From the NCBI RefSeq assembly GCF_007680605.1, contig NZ_VEIO01000004.1, forward strand, positions 19,997 through 83,996: a DNA stretch of 64,000 bases, read 5' to 3'. Shown here in pieces: positions 7,156 to 16,518 of the stretch. The notes under the pieces are model-generated. The model saw only the letters and a program-made list of their open reading frames with translations, had not been told where the DNA came from and made no database searches. Position 1 is the stretch's first letter. Each line of letters opens with the position of its first letter. A program made the position numbers and the translations under genes. This stretch comes from Paenibacillus xylanexedens (GTDB lineage: Bacteria; Bacillota; Bacilli; Paenibacillales; Paenibacillaceae).

Positions 7156-9903
7156 ATGTTAAGTCCGAACTCAACGTTCTACCCCCGTCCGCTCGGGGTC
7201 ACCCCCGCGTCCTCCTTGCCTCAATCCCCCTCGGCTCCGCTGGAAACCAGCCGGCAGCTTGTGGGTGATGATCAGCAGGACGCCTATTATTTCCGATCGC
7301 TTGAAGAAGCCGGCATCAAACTCAATGGCCCGCAAATCTCGGCTGTTCGCCATGGCAAAGGCCCTATACTTACACTTGCAGGAGCGGGTTGTGGCAAAAC
7401 AACCGTACTCGCTGCGAGAGCAGGCTACTTGATGGAAGTCAGCGGTGTACACGCGGGCAGCATTCTGCTCGTAACGTTTACCAACAAGGCCGCTGCCGAG
7501 ATGAAAGACCGGATTGCTGCCCTGCCGGGCATCAGGCCTGCTGCAGCAAGAGCGGTACAGGCCCGCACCTTCCACTCGTTTGCGCTGACTTTATTGCGCC
7601 ATTACGGGGTGCAGGAAGACATTTTTGGTGAGTCGCGCGCCCAGCATACCGTGCTGAAAATGCTTCTTCGCCAGAATGGCATGAGCGAGGCGTTTCAACC
7701 GGAGAGTCTGCTGGCGATGCTGTCCGCCTGGAAGATGCAAGGTTCAGACACGGCAGACTTGCCGGAGAAAACGCAGGATGAGCGCGATGCCAAGCGGGTA
7801 CTGCTCGGATACGAAAACTGGAAACAGGATCGCGGCAAAATGGATTTTGATGATATCCTGCTGCGCGCGGCTGCGCTGCTTCGTGATCCGGCGGTGTTAA
7901 AGCCGCTTCAGCGGCGTTTTCAATACATTATGGTTGATGAATTTCAGGATACTAACCGGCTACAATACGAGATCGTACAGATGCTCGCTGCGGCTCACCG
8001 CAATCTGATGGTTGTTGGGGATGATGACCAGACGATCTATACGTTCAATGGCGCACGGCAGGAATCGATTTTGGAATTCGATAAAGTATACCCAGGCGCA
8101 CGCATCGTGACGCTGGATATTAATTATCGCAGTGATGCTCGTATTCTGGGACTCGGCAGCGAGCTGGTCGCACGCAATAAACATAGACGCGACAAACGGC
8201 TGCGTGCGGCAGGAAAACGCGGCGATGCGCCCCGGTTCGCTACCCCCTCTAACGCCGAGGAGGAAGCAGCCTGGGTCGTGAATCAGATCTGTGAGCAGGT
8301 GCAGGAAGGGCAGTTTCCATATCGGGACATTGCTATTTTGCACCGGACAGCCAGTAGTAGCCGGGCGGTATTTGAACAATTGGTGCTGAAGGATGTGCCC
8401 TTTGTACAACACGGGGCCGCTCCGGTCTTCTATGATCAGTCCCTGATCAAGCCGTTAATGGACCATATGCGCCTGTCTTTGAACCCGCGAGCGATGGATG
8501 CTCTGCCAAGCGCACTCGGTCCGCTGTATGTGTCCCGTGATGCAGGATTGGAGTATATCCAGCGCTGCGAGCAGAAGCAGGCCAAGAAATATCCGCTGAT
8601 TCATCTGAGCAAATGGGACAAGCTGAAGCCTTTTCAACAGGAGCAGGTCAAGGAACGCATCAAATTGATCAAATCTCTGCATAAACTGAAGCCGATTATC
8701 GCGATTCAGGAAATGCGCCGCCAGTTCTACGATAAGTATATGGAGAGCGGCGACCCGACTATTTTTACTCATTATAAGGAAACGATGCTGGAAACACTGG
8801 ATGAATTCGAAGCGGCTGTCAAAAAGTTCGAAACCGTGGAAGAATTCGTGCAATTCGCAGACGAGTTGTCCCGCAGACACCGCGAGATGGAATCGCTACG
8901 CCGGGCGCAGGATAGTGATGCGGTACAGCTCATGACCATTCACCGGGCCAAGGGACTGGAGTTCCCATGTGTGTACTGGATCGGAGCCAGTGAAGGCATT
9001 GTGCCGCACAGTACCGCCTTGCGTCAGGATATTCCGGAAGATCAGAAGGCAGCGCTCACCGTGCAGCAGACGGATGCTGAATTGGATATGGCTCTGGAGG
9101 AAGAACGCAGACTCGCTTATGTAGCCATTACCCGCGCGAAGCAACATTTATATGTGACATCACCCGCGAGCCATCACGGCAAACCGGCTGATGTGTCGCG
9201 TTTCTTGCTGGAAGCCTTCGGCATGGAGGTTCCGTACAAACGAAAACCACGGGAAGAAGCGCGTAGTGGTAGCCCGTCTTCATACGGAAATCATGGACAT
9301 ACAAGCTACAGCAGGAACAACAACGGAAATAATCAGAGCAATGGTAAAGATAATGTTAACGGTAATGGAAACGGGCAACATCGAAGCAACAATGGAAACT
9401 GGAAAAGCACCGGGAATGCTGGAGACAGACGTAACCGGGAAGGCAACAAGGATGGTACAGGTCAACGGACTTCATCTTATGGACAGTATGATCGACAACG
9501 AAGTGCGATAAACCATAAGGATCATCGGGAAATGGAAATGCTGGATGAGCGGGATGAGGATCGCCTCAGCGAACAGCGCGGCAGTGGAATTATTCGAGAT
9601 CATAAAGCCTTTAGCACTCCAGGTCTCCATCCAAAAATTACTGCTACAACCTCCACTTCGAGTACTTCCCGGCATTCTGATTCTGCTGGGTCAGGTACAA
9701 GCCAAGCCGAGCGGACAGAAACGGTGGCGATCTGGAAATGCAGTTCAGCTACATGCAAAGCATGGTTGAGGCAAAAACCGGCGGTACCGTCCGGTAAAAC
9801 TTCGAAAAAGGCCACCTCCGGGGCTCCCGTCTGTCCACTATGTTCAGGAACAATGATCGCCGGCACCCGGCAGGTTCCAATGACGAATCGATTTGGAAAA
9901 TAG
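7156..9903 (+). CDS. UvrD/Rep-type superfamily 1 DNA helicase with zinc-binding tail
   Basis: The enzyme is predicted to unwind DNA 3' to 5' using ATP, as in PcrA/UvrD/Rep. All core motifs are present in the 915-residue protein: Walker A GAGCGKTT (about 76-83), DEFQDTN (about 262), GDDDQTIY, NYRSD, IHRAKGLEFP and AYVAITRAKQ (about 655). After the core comes an Asn/Gly-rich, poorly ordered stretch (about 710-800) and a tail with CSSATC and CPLC that looks like a zinc ribbon. PcrA is about 740 residues, so the tail is an extension; the YjcD-type helicases of bacilli are possible relatives. GAGGTGG precedes the ATG. Its neighbours do not form an operon with it. Confidence 0.92.
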   Translation: MLSPNSTFYPRPLGVTPASSLPQSPSAPLETSRQLVGDDQQDAYYFRSLEEAGIKLNGPQISAVRHGKGPILTLAGAGCGKTTVLAARAGYLMEVSGVHAGSILLVTFTNKAAAEMKDRIAALPGIRPAAARAVQARTFHSFALTLLRHYGVQEDIFGESRAQHTVLKMLLRQNGMSEAFQPESLLAMLSAWKMQGSDTADLPEKTQDERDAKRVLLGYENWKQDRGKMDFDDILLRAAALLRDPAVLKPLQRRFQYIMVDEFQDTNRLQYEIVQMLAAAHRNLMVVGDDDQTIYTFNGARQESILEFDKVYPGARIVTLDINYRSDARILGLGSELVARNKHRRDKRLRAAGKRGDAPRFATPSNAEEEAAWVVNQICEQVQEGQFPYRDIAILHRTASSSRAVFEQLVLKDVPFVQHGAAPVFYDQSLIKPLMDHMRLSLNPRAMDALPSALGPLYVSRDAGLEYIQRCEQKQAKKYPLIHLSKWDKLKPFQQEQVKERIKLIKSLHKLKPIIAIQEMRRQFYDKYMESGDPTIFTHYKETMLETLDEFEAAVKKFETVEEFVQFADELSRRHREMESLRRAQDSDAVQLMTIHRAKGLEFPCVYWIGASEGIVPHSTALRQDIPEDQKAALTVQQTDAELDMALEEERRLAYVAITRAKQHLYVTSPASHHGKPADVSRFLLEAFGMEVPYKRKPREEARSGSPSSYGNHGHTSYSRNNNGNNQSNGKDNVNGNGNGQHRSNNGNWKSTGNAGDRRNREGNKDGTGQRTSSYGQYDRQRSAINHKDHREMEMLDERDEDRLSEQRGSGIIRDHKAFSTPGLHPKITATTSTSSTSRHSDSAGSGTSQAERTETVAIWKCSSATCKAWLRQKPAVPSGKTSKKATSGAPVCPLCSGTMIAGTRQVPMTNRFGK

Positions 9904-9924
9904 AGAGGCATCTTCTTCGTTTCA

Positions 9925-9966
9925 GGGCGCTTGCTGCTGTTTATTAACAGTAGAAGCGTCTTTTTT
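9925..9966 (+). terminator. Terminator after the helicase gene
   Basis: GGGCGCTTGCTGCTGTT pairs with AACAGTAGAAGCGTC across a four-base loop and is followed by six T. Confidence 0.8.
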
Positions 9967-10019
9967 CCAATTCAACTGTAAAACGGTCTTTTTTTCAATA
10001 ATGAAATGGGGGTTGGATT

Positions 10020-10388
10020 ATGCAGGAAGGTAAACAACATCTGTATGTGTCGGTAACTCATAACCTTATTGAACGAACAAGAAACGAATCTACTCCGTTC
10101 GAAGTCCTTCTGGATGATGGACAATTGGCAACATTGCAAGATCTGATGAAAGTGCTTGAGGATGGGGACGACTACTCGTTACAGCGGGCACCCGTACCTT
10201 ACAAATCGGCAGATCACGACGACGGTAATGAACGATTTACAGACGGTATAACGATGCTGTACACCTTCATCTATGATCATGGTACAACGGAGACCAGACA
10301 GGCTATAGAGGACATGGACGTGCTTCCAAAGCTTCAGAATACGGATTACGATGACCCGGGATATGAAAACTCACCAATGAATAAATAA
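10020..10388 (+). CDS. Hypothetical protein
   Basis: A 122-residue acidic protein starting MQEGKQHLYVSVTHN, with no signal peptide or membrane segment. The ribosome site GGGGGTTGG lies just upstream of the ATG and a strong terminator follows, so it looks like a single-gene unit. I do not recognise a family; the body is rich in Asp, Glu and Thr and ends in a flexible polar tail. Confidence 0.65.
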   Translation: MQEGKQHLYVSVTHNLIERTRNESTPFEVLLDDGQLATLQDLMKVLEDGDDYSLQRAPVPYKSADHDDGNERFTDGITMLYTFIYDHGTTETRQAIEDMDVLPKLQNTDYDDPGYENSPMNK

Positions 10389-10476
10389 TGGAATTAAATG
10401 ATGGATTGGCTAATTTATGAGTGGCCCTTGGCATGAACCATCTAACATGAAATGTAACCATCCAACAACCAAAAGC

Positions 10477-10526
10477 AATAACCCTCCTTCTGCTCCATTT
10501 ACCATTTAGAAGGAGGGTTATTTTGT
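10477..10526. terminator. Bidirectional terminator between convergent genes
   Basis: AATAACCCTCCTTCT and AGAAGGAGGGTTATT form a perfect 15-pair stem, followed on the plus strand by TTTTG. It serves the hypothetical gene and probably also the convergent oxidoreductase gene. Confidence 0.85.
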
Positions 10527-10613
10527 CAGCGGAATTTCCCGCGAGAATAGTCATGATTTAACTTTCCGTTATTATTTATTTTTTATATTCGTTCTATTTT
10601 ATATTTTCAACGT

Positions 10614-11684
10614 CTAATCCAAACGTACTTCCTGCCCTTTTTCGGCAGACTCGTAGATGGCACACAGCATGCGCGTGGAGGTCACCCCATCCGCAATCGG
10701 GCTGATGGGCGGCGTACCGTTCAGGCAACATTCTACAAAGTGATCGATCTGATTCTGGAATGCACCGTGAATATCCAGACCGGAATGATCTGTCTGCGGT
10801 TCGATGTTCATGATGGTATCATGTTTCTCGGTGACAATCAGTGTTTTGGGCTCCAGTTCAAATCCACCGCGCTCACCGTAAAGCTTAACAAAGGATTCAT
10901 CCTCACGGGCATGGAGGGTAAAACTCACATCTACCGCCAGAGAAGCGCCATTTTCAAAACGAATCAGAGCATTCGCCATATCTTCGACATTATTGATCGC
11001 AGCACTGTAGTCAGCCGCTTTGTAAAATGAGAGATGTTCCACATTCGCACGATTGCCGAGTTTGCGATACGTATTCCCGCTAACGGATACAGGCTTCGGT
11101 CTACCCATGAGATACCAGCACTGATCGATGATATGTACACCCAGATCAATTAATGGACCGCCGCCGGAACGAGCCTTGTCCGCAAACCAGCCACCCGGAT
11201 TACCCAGGCGCCGCAAAATCGACGCTTTTGCATAATACAGCTCGCCAAATTCGCCCGCATCGATAAATCTGCGCAACATCTGCATGTTGTTATCGTACCG
11301 CCGTACAAAACCCACAACAAAGGTACGTCCGCTTTTTTTCACCGCTTCCTCAATCCGCAGCGCGTCTTCCACATTCGTAGCCACCGGCTTTTCCAATAAC
11401 ACATGTTTACCTGCTTCCAACGCCGCGACGGCAAATTCCGCATGCGTATTATTCCATGTGCAGATACTCACCGCATCGACATGCGGGTCTTCCAGCATCT
11501 CACGATAGTTGGTATAAACGGACTGAGCGTCATACTTCTGTGCAGCCGCCTTGGCCCGTTCCTCATTCAGGTCACAGATGGCATAGATGACGGCATCCTC
11601 ATTTTTGGCATAACACCTCATATGAAGATCCGAGATCGAACCTGTGCCGATCATACCGATATGCAGCATTTGCTTGGTGCTCAT
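10614..11684 (-). CDS. Gfo/Idh/MocA-family oxidoreductase
   Basis: These enzymes oxidise or reduce sugars, inositols or related compounds with NAD(P). The 356-residue protein starts MSTKQMLHIGMIGTGSISDL, giving the Rossmann motif GMIGTGSIS near the N-terminus, then CTWNNTHAEF and the EKPVATN motif with the catalytic-type Lys. The start at 11684 has GGAGG upstream; an in-frame start at 11708 has none. It lies 38 bases behind a GNAT gene on the same strand. The substrate cannot be assigned. Confidence 0.9.
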   Translation of the reverse strand: MSTKQMLHIGMIGTGSISDLHMRCYAKNEDAVIYAICDLNEERAKAAAQKYDAQSVYTNYREMLEDPHVDAVSICTWNNTHAEFAVAALEAGKHVLLEKPVATNVEDALRIEEAVKKSGRTFVVGFVRRYDNNMQMLRRFIDAGEFGELYYAKASILRRLGNPGGWFADKARSGGGPLIDLGVHIIDQCWYLMGRPKPVSVSGNTYRKLGNRANVEHLSFYKAADYSAAINNVEDMANALIRFENGASLAVDVSFTLHAREDESFVKLYGERGGFELEPKTLIVTEKHDTIMNIEPQTDHSGLDIHGAFQNQIDHFVECCLNGTPPISPIADGVTSTRMLCAIYESAEKGQEVRLD

Positions 11685-11722
11685 CTTCGTCCTCCCTCCC
11701 TTTTCCAAAACTTCGTTAACGT

Positions 11723-12199
11723 CTAGTCTGCCCGTAGCATGCCTTCGTAAATACCCGGTGTTGAATTTTCAATCTCCACCGCGCCCAGCGTTCGTTTGTA
11801 GAAGTCCATCGGCCCAGCCGATCCGATAATCGCGTAACCGTAGCCATCTGCTCTCATCGCATGCATACAAGCCAGTAGCAAGGCAGTCCCAACACCTTTT
11901 CCACGGGCATCCGGGCTTACGCCAGTAGGGCCGAAGAAATTACGGCAGGTCGCTTCATAACAGGCAAAACCAATCATTCTTCCATGCTCCAGCGCAATAT
12001 AACAGGTCACAGGCTGACGCGCAAAAGCGACATCGCATTCATCTACCCAATGCCGGTTAAAATGGGTTCTCACCCAGTTCAGCACCTGCTGTTTCTCCGG
12101 AGCAATAGCTCTGCGAATCACAATGGATGCAGCCTTCAGTTTCTCCAGCCCGCCGTGTTGCTCAGGCAGACGATAAAGCGCGACCAACATATCACTCAT
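11723..12199 (-). CDS. GNAT-family N-acetyltransferase
   Basis: The protein is predicted to transfer an acetyl group from acetyl-CoA to an amine. It has 158 residues, with acetyl-CoA-binding motif A as VSPDARGKGVGTALL and the preceding beta strand IGFACYEAT. A GAGGAGG box precedes the ATG. It is the promoter-proximal gene of a probable two-gene operon with the Gfo/Idh/MocA gene. The acceptor is unknown. Confidence 0.88.
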   Translation of the reverse strand: MSDMLVALYRLPEQHGGLEKLKAASIVIRRAIAPEKQQVLNWVRTHFNRHWVDECDVAFARQPVTCYIALEHGRMIGFACYEATCRNFFGPTGVSPDARGKGVGTALLLACMHAMRADGYGYAIIGSAGPMDFYKRTLGAVEIENSTPGIYEGMLRAD

Positions 12200-12437
12200 C
12201 GGTTCGTTTCCTCCTCATCTGGCACGGAATGATCCGCATACTTTGAAATTAACCTAATCCTACTGCGGATAACCTGCTTCTTTCGCAATAATCCGAATTG
12301 AAACGAATGAACCGCGTTTGCAGTGTTTATATCCTACTGCAACACTGAGACAGGTTATCCCGTCAGTAAAGATGAGATGCGGTGATCTGTATAAAAGTTT
12401 ACCGCGACACAACGCAGATGAGAAGGGATGATTACGA

Positions 12438-13511
12438 ATGAAAAACAATATGAAAAAAGTAAGCACAATCATGGCTCTATCTATGGCACTGAGCAGCGGA
12501 GCTGCTTATGCTGCTTCACTAGATAACACGGTGCAGTCTATGCAGGAAACCGTCACTTCTGCCCCGAGTAGCACTACGGGAGTTGTACATGTATCCGTCA
12601 ATGGTGTAGCGGTTGCCAACGGATACTGGACTCAAGACGATAAGGCAGCCATGATCCCGCTTCGAGCGCTAACCGAAGCTCTGGGAATCGAATTGAAATG
12701 GCATAAGGAAGACAAGTCCGCAGAGCTGACTCGCGGGGCATTGTGGACTCAGGTTTTTGCGGATAAAGATCGTTACTCCGTCAACAAAATGCTGCTTACC
12801 CTCGGCACAGCTCCTGAAATCAAGGAGGGAACACTTTATGTGCCTGCTGTTTTCGCGGAGAAAGTCCTGCATGCCCAATTAAGCATCAATGGAAATCAGG
12901 TGGAGATTAGAAGCGAGGAGGATGTCAAGACGGTTACAGAACGTGGCGTGATCACACACATTGCTAATCAGGATAAATATCAATCCATTCAGATTGGCGG
13001 CGCGGGGCCGGATGGTATCGTGTTGAACCTGAGCAAGGATACCCAGCTCATTTCGGCGGAGGGAAAAGAAATTCAACTGGCTGACCTGTCCATCGGTATG
13101 ATGGTAGAAGCCGAACACTCCTTAATGATGACCAAAAGTCTGCCTCCACAAACACCAACATATAAAGTAACCGTACTGGATACAGCGGCTGAAACAGCGG
13201 CACAACCAAAAGAGACTTTTGGAACCGCAGGCACGATCGAGGATGTCATTGCCAAAGACGGCATCGTGTCCCAGATTGAGATTAAAGGTACACGTCTGGC
13301 TGAGACTGCACCAGATCATGTTGTTTTGAATATCAACAAAGAAACTTCGCTAGTGGACCAGCAAGGCGAAGCCGTGAAATCTGAACAACTGACCAAAGGT
13401 GCGAAAGTAATCGGATTCTATAGCCCTATGCTTACTCGCAGCCTGCCTCCGATCGGCACAGCCTGGAAGGTCGTTGTAGAGCTTCCGAAAGTGCAGCCCA
13501 AAGCCGAGTAA
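12438..13511 (+). CDS. Secreted protein with copper-amine-oxidase-like stalk domain
   Basis: The 357-residue protein has a Lys-rich N-terminus, a hydrophobic core and an AYA-A cleavage site near residue 26, so it is exported. Residues about 47-135 match the stalk domain found in many Paenibacillus surface proteins (VSVNGVAV, MIPLRALTEALG, LYVPAVFAEKVL). Two related beta-rich segments follow (GVITHI...GIVLNLSKDTQL and GTIEDVI...HVVLNINKETSL), each ending in an SLPP-T-KV motif, which suggests an internal duplication. Role: cell-surface or matrix-associated, otherwise unknown. GAGAAGGGATG lies upstream of the ATG. Confidence 0.85.
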   Translation: MKNNMKKVSTIMALSMALSSGAAYAASLDNTVQSMQETVTSAPSSTTGVVHVSVNGVAVANGYWTQDDKAAMIPLRALTEALGIELKWHKEDKSAELTRGALWTQVFADKDRYSVNKMLLTLGTAPEIKEGTLYVPAVFAEKVLHAQLSINGNQVEIRSEEDVKTVTERGVITHIANQDKYQSIQIGGAGPDGIVLNLSKDTQLISAEGKEIQLADLSIGMMVEAEHSLMMTKSLPPQTPTYKVTVLDTAAETAAQPKETFGTAGTIEDVIAKDGIVSQIEIKGTRLAETAPDHVVLNINKETSLVDQQGEAVKSEQLTKGAKVIGFYSPMLTRSLPPIGTAWKVVVELPKVQPKAE

Positions 13512-13604
13512 AGGCGGCAGGATGTACCCGATAGTAGTTAGAGTTAACCTATAGGCAAGTAAAGTAGAATACATGTGGAATTACGCGTAAAGGCTGAAAA
13601 CGCT

Positions 13605-13652
13605 AAAAACCTTTCCCTCCTGTCTTCTGACAGGGCGTGGAAAGGTTTTTTT
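13605..13652 (+). terminator. Terminator after the stalk-domain gene
   Basis: AAACCTTTCC pairs with GGAAAGGTTT, with an inner CTGTC/GACAG stem, followed by a T run. Confidence 0.85.
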
Positions 13653-13744
13653 CACAAACGAGTAAGTATCCAAACTTCTAAGGTAAGTATTCTAAGGTAA
13701 GTATCTGTTAGTTGTCTTCTGTTTTCTGGATAGAGGAAGTGTAA

Positions 13745-14143
13745 TCAAGCCTCATCTGAAGATTGTATAATTGCTTCAGCCTCAATCTCCACCATTAGCA
13801 AAGGATCAATGAGCGCACTTACTTCGACCATCGTGGCTACAGGCTGGATCTGTCCGAAAAATTCGCCATGTGCTCTGCCAACCTCTTCCCACTTCGAAAT
13901 ATCCGTGACAAACATACGTGTTCTAACCACATCGGCCAAGTCCGCACCAAGCTCTTTCAGCGCTTTTTCAATCGTCTCCAATATAAATTTGGTCTGCACA
14001 TACGGGTCACCCGCACCGACAACGACGCCATCCTGCATTGCTGTTGTCCCGGCAACCTCTACCCGGTTACCCACACGAATTGCACGGCAATACCCTACTA
14101 GCGGTTCCCAAGGGGAGCCCGTAAATACCTGTCGTCTGCTCAT
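13745..14143 (-). CDS. RidA-family (YjgF/YER057c) protein
   Basis: RidA proteins are small trimeric proteins, some of which deaminate reactive enamines and imines. This 132-residue member starts MSRRQVFTGSPWEPLVGYCR and has the typical VEVAGTTA strand and the VRTRMFVTDISKW helix-strand unit. The catalytic Arg of true RidA (in a PARSAVEV context) is replaced by a PVATMVEVSAL context, so it belongs to a divergent subgroup and may lack deaminase activity. GCGAGGG lies upstream of the ATG. Confidence 0.85.
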   Translation of the reverse strand: MSRRQVFTGSPWEPLVGYCRAIRVGNRVEVAGTTAMQDGVVVGAGDPYVQTKFILETIEKALKELGADLADVVRTRMFVTDISKWEEVGRAHGEFFGQIQPVATMVEVSALIDPLLMVEIEAEAIIQSSDEA

Positions 14144-14227
14144 TTTCTAACCCTCGCTTTATGTAATTTGATAGTTGTATTAAAAATGAATTATATCAGT
14201 CTGTCCTCATCTGGATCAACGCAAAAA

Positions 14228-14277
14228 TCCCCTGAACAAATCACCTTTACCTCAAGTAAGGTTGGGTGTTCAGGGGA
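14228..14277 (-). terminator. Terminator after the VanY-like gene
   Basis: TCCCCTGAACA and TGTTCAGGGGA form a perfect 11-pair outer stem; the minus strand continues ATTTTTG. It lies 22 bases past the VanY stop. Confidence 0.85.
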
Positions 14278-14298
14278 AATGAATAACGAGACACGGAA

Positions 14299-15279
14299 TT
14301 ACAGTTTAATATTAGCCTCGTCAAAGTAATCTTCCAAAGTTAAACCACTCTTTACGACATCGGGTGCAATATCTGCACCAACATAACGAATGTGCCAAGG
14401 CTCGTACACGTAACCCGTCTTGCTCTCCTGACCTTTCGGATAACGAATGATAAAGCCATATTCGGCAGCATGTTCATCCAGCCATTTGCCTTCTTTGGAC
14501 GAGCCGAACACCTCTTCCAGCACATTGCCCACACTTGGACTGGATACATCTATGGCAAGACCTGTCTGGTGTTCACTGCGGCCTGGAACGGCACTTACAC
14601 GGGAAGCATACTCTTCCCCTTTGGTTTTCACATTATTGTTGTAGATAGATACCTGACGCTTGTAAGACCGGTATCCAGACACGGCACGAAGCTCAATCCC
14701 GTCTGCTTTGGCACCAGCAAACAGTTTCTCCAGCGCTTCCGCAGCTTCTTTGCGCATATGACGTTTCTCATGTGGTCCTTCGAAGGAGAACGGCACGTCA
14801 GGCTCAACCAGATCACTCGGCTCATAGCCTTCCGGCAGACTACGCTGTTTGTTGACAATGACCGTCATTGCTTCCGCATTCGTCACCACCGATTGGGAGT
14901 CAATCGTTGTCTGCAGCGCGCTGATGCTGCGTTTCTCCATGAGCGGATCTTCTGCTGTTGCACCACCACTTCCATTGTCCGCAGAACCCTGCCCTTCTCC
15001 GGTAGATGCGCTATCCGATCCGTTATCTGTTCCTTCATCGCTACCTGAATTTGTTGTGTTATCACCTTCAGCATTGCCCTTGCCATCTGAGCCAGATTCA
15101 TCGGTCAAATGCACGGTTGTGCCATCGGCTCCCTGCTCCGTATTCGGTGTTCCGTTTGCGTTCTGGTTTTCGTTCGCACCGGAACCGTTCTGGCACGCAG
15201 CCAGCAAGGCTCCACATATCATAAGTGAGGACAGCAGAACCACGATTCGGCGCTGTCTTCCTGTTCCTGATTTCATCAT
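14299..15279 (-). CDS. VanY-type D-alanyl-D-alanine carboxypeptidase lipoprotein
   Basis: M15B peptidases remove the terminal D-Ala from peptidoglycan stem peptides. The 326-residue protein has a lipoprotein signal ending LLAAC (lipidated Cys about 29), a 90-residue Gly/Ser/Asp/Asn-rich spacer, and a catalytic domain with SGYRSYKRQ, the zinc motifs SEHQTGLAIDVS, and EPWHIRYVG. It should act outside the membrane. The ATGATG start follows AGGAG closely; the second ATG gives better spacing, changing the product by one residue. No van resistance genes surround it, so a role in ordinary wall remodelling is likelier than glycopeptide resistance. Confidence 0.92.
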   Translation of the reverse strand: MMKSGTGRQRRIVVLLSSLMICGALLAACQNGSGANENQNANGTPNTEQGADGTTVHLTDESGSDGKGNAEGDNTTNSGSDEGTDNGSDSASTGEGQGSADNGSGGATAEDPLMEKRSISALQTTIDSQSVVTNAEAMTVIVNKQRSLPEGYEPSDLVEPDVPFSFEGPHEKRHMRKEAAEALEKLFAGAKADGIELRAVSGYRSYKRQVSIYNNNVKTKGEEYASRVSAVPGRSEHQTGLAIDVSSPSVGNVLEEVFGSSKEGKWLDEHAAEYGFIIRYPKGQESKTGYVYEPWHIRYVGADIAPDVVKSGLTLEDYFDEANIKL

Positions 15280-15579
15280 AAAACTCCTATCACCTTAGTA
15301 GAATGAATATCTTTTTAGGTTTTCTCAACGTTCCTATAATGTTCCCTGCGACAGTATACCTTAAATGCACGATAAGCTCCACCTGTAAAGAGTTCCTTCT
15401 CCCAGCCTCTATGCTGAGATATACCCGTTATACAGCTTGCACCCTTGATTTCTGTACATTTAATGCAACATCCCAAACTTATACAGCTTCAGCTGGAAAC
15501 TGGGAAATAAAAGCTCAGCTTCACAAAAAAACAAGCAGGGGCGATCTAGTGATCTCCCCCGCTGTACATGTGTGATGCA
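15280..15579. other. Intergenic region
   Basis: No gene is supported. It should contain the promoter of the VanY-like gene near its left end and carries the terminator of the SWIM gene on its right. Confidence 0.55.
15524..15563 (-). terminator. Terminator after the SWIM gene
   Basis: On the minus strand AGCGGGGGAGATC pairs with GATCGCCCCTGCT apart from one mismatch and is followed by seven T. Confidence 0.82.
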
Positions 15580-16392
15580 TCATTTGGTTGCCGGGCTGTC
15601 CTTGTGCTTCTGGACAGCCTGCCACATCCGCGCCGCCACGCGCTCGCGGATGAGATCCAGACCGGCTGCTGCGGGCACTCCCGGCAGCAGCGCGGTCAGC
15701 TCGGGCAGCGCCGGCGGTTTGCCCGGCTGCGCGAGCCGCACCTCCACGGCGCCGAAGCCCGGCCCCGGCTGGTGCATGGCGCCGTCCGCGGCGGCCTCGG
15801 CGATCCACTCGCCGACGGCTGCGCCGCCTTCGCCAGCCCGCGCCTGCGGGCGGCCCGCCGTTTCCGCTGCGCGGCCCGGGCCGCCGGGATCATGGGCAAG
15901 TTCCTCTGCCCATGATCCCAGCACGCCGGCGAGCAGCGCTTCGCGCGGCAGGCCGGCGTGCGCCAGCTGCAGCAGCGGCTCGGCCGCGAGGCGCGCAGCA
16001 ACGGCGCGCTCCGCCGCCGCGGCATGCGCGCAGCCCGCGCGGCCGCAGGTGCACGCCGCTGCAAGCGCTGCGCCGGGCGCGGCCTCGCCGGGCGTGCCAG
16101 CAGGCGCCGCCGCGGGCAACAGCCCGGCGAGCTCCTCTGGCGCCGGGCCACCGCGCAGCAGGGCGTACAGCGCCAGCGGGCGCTTGCGCAGCCGCGCCAG
16201 CACGGCCTCGCGCTGCGCCTCGCTTAGCTGCGGCAGCGTACCTGTGACCGTGAACACGCCGGATGCGGCTGTTCCGGTCAGATCTGCATCAGCGGACCCG
16301 GGCACCGTCTCTCCCGAATCCGCCGCTGTATTCACCTCTGCTGTCCACACCCCGGGGGACATATGCAGCTCGACGTTCCATTTTTCGCTCAT
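15580..16392 (-). CDS. ywqB: SWIM zinc-finger protein, YwqB-like
   Basis: SWIM domains bind DNA or protein and often accompany SNF2 ATPases in bacteria. The protein is about 270 residues from MSEKWNVELHMSPG. The motif CTCGRAGCAH near residue 115 provides the CxC...CxH metal ligands. The start at 16392 has AGGGGG six bases upstream; longer in-frame starts lack a site. It directly follows the SNF2 helicase gene, as ywqB follows ywqA in B. subtilis, so the two may work together. From about 15600 to 16230 the gene is strikingly GC-rich and codes for Ala/Pro/Gly-rich sequence, unlike the rest of the window. The symbol is by context and motif. Confidence 0.75.
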   Translation of the reverse strand: MSEKWNVELHMSPGVWTAEVNTAADSGETVPGSADADLTGTAASGVFTVTGTLPQLSEAQREAVLARLRKRPLALYALLRGGPAPEELAGLLPAAAPAGTPGEAAPGAALAAACTCGRAGCAHAAAAERAVAARLAAEPLLQLAHAGLPREALLAGVLGSWAEELAHDPGGPGRAAETAGRPQARAGEGGAAVGEWIAEAAADGAMHQPGPGFGAVEVRLAQPGKPPALPELTALLPGVPAAAGLDLIRERVAARMWQAVQKHKDSPATK

Positions 16393-16518
16393 CATCATCC
16401 CCCTCTCTTCATTGATCATCCAAACGCGCTTTACCAACATCAAGCCGATTTTGCCTTCATCGCCGAGCATTCAAATGTAGCGTGAATCCCCTCATCCAGC
16501 CCATGCCTCAGCGTTAAT

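Noticed and set aside
14299..15279. Vancomycin-resistance gene
   Set aside because: The domain is VanY-type, but no vanHAX or VanRS-type genes are adjacent, so resistance is not supported.
15572..16480. 302-residue plus-strand ORF opposite the SWIM gene
   Set aside because: It is Ala/Pro/Arg-rich, results from high GC on the opposite strand, has no ribosome site and no family features.
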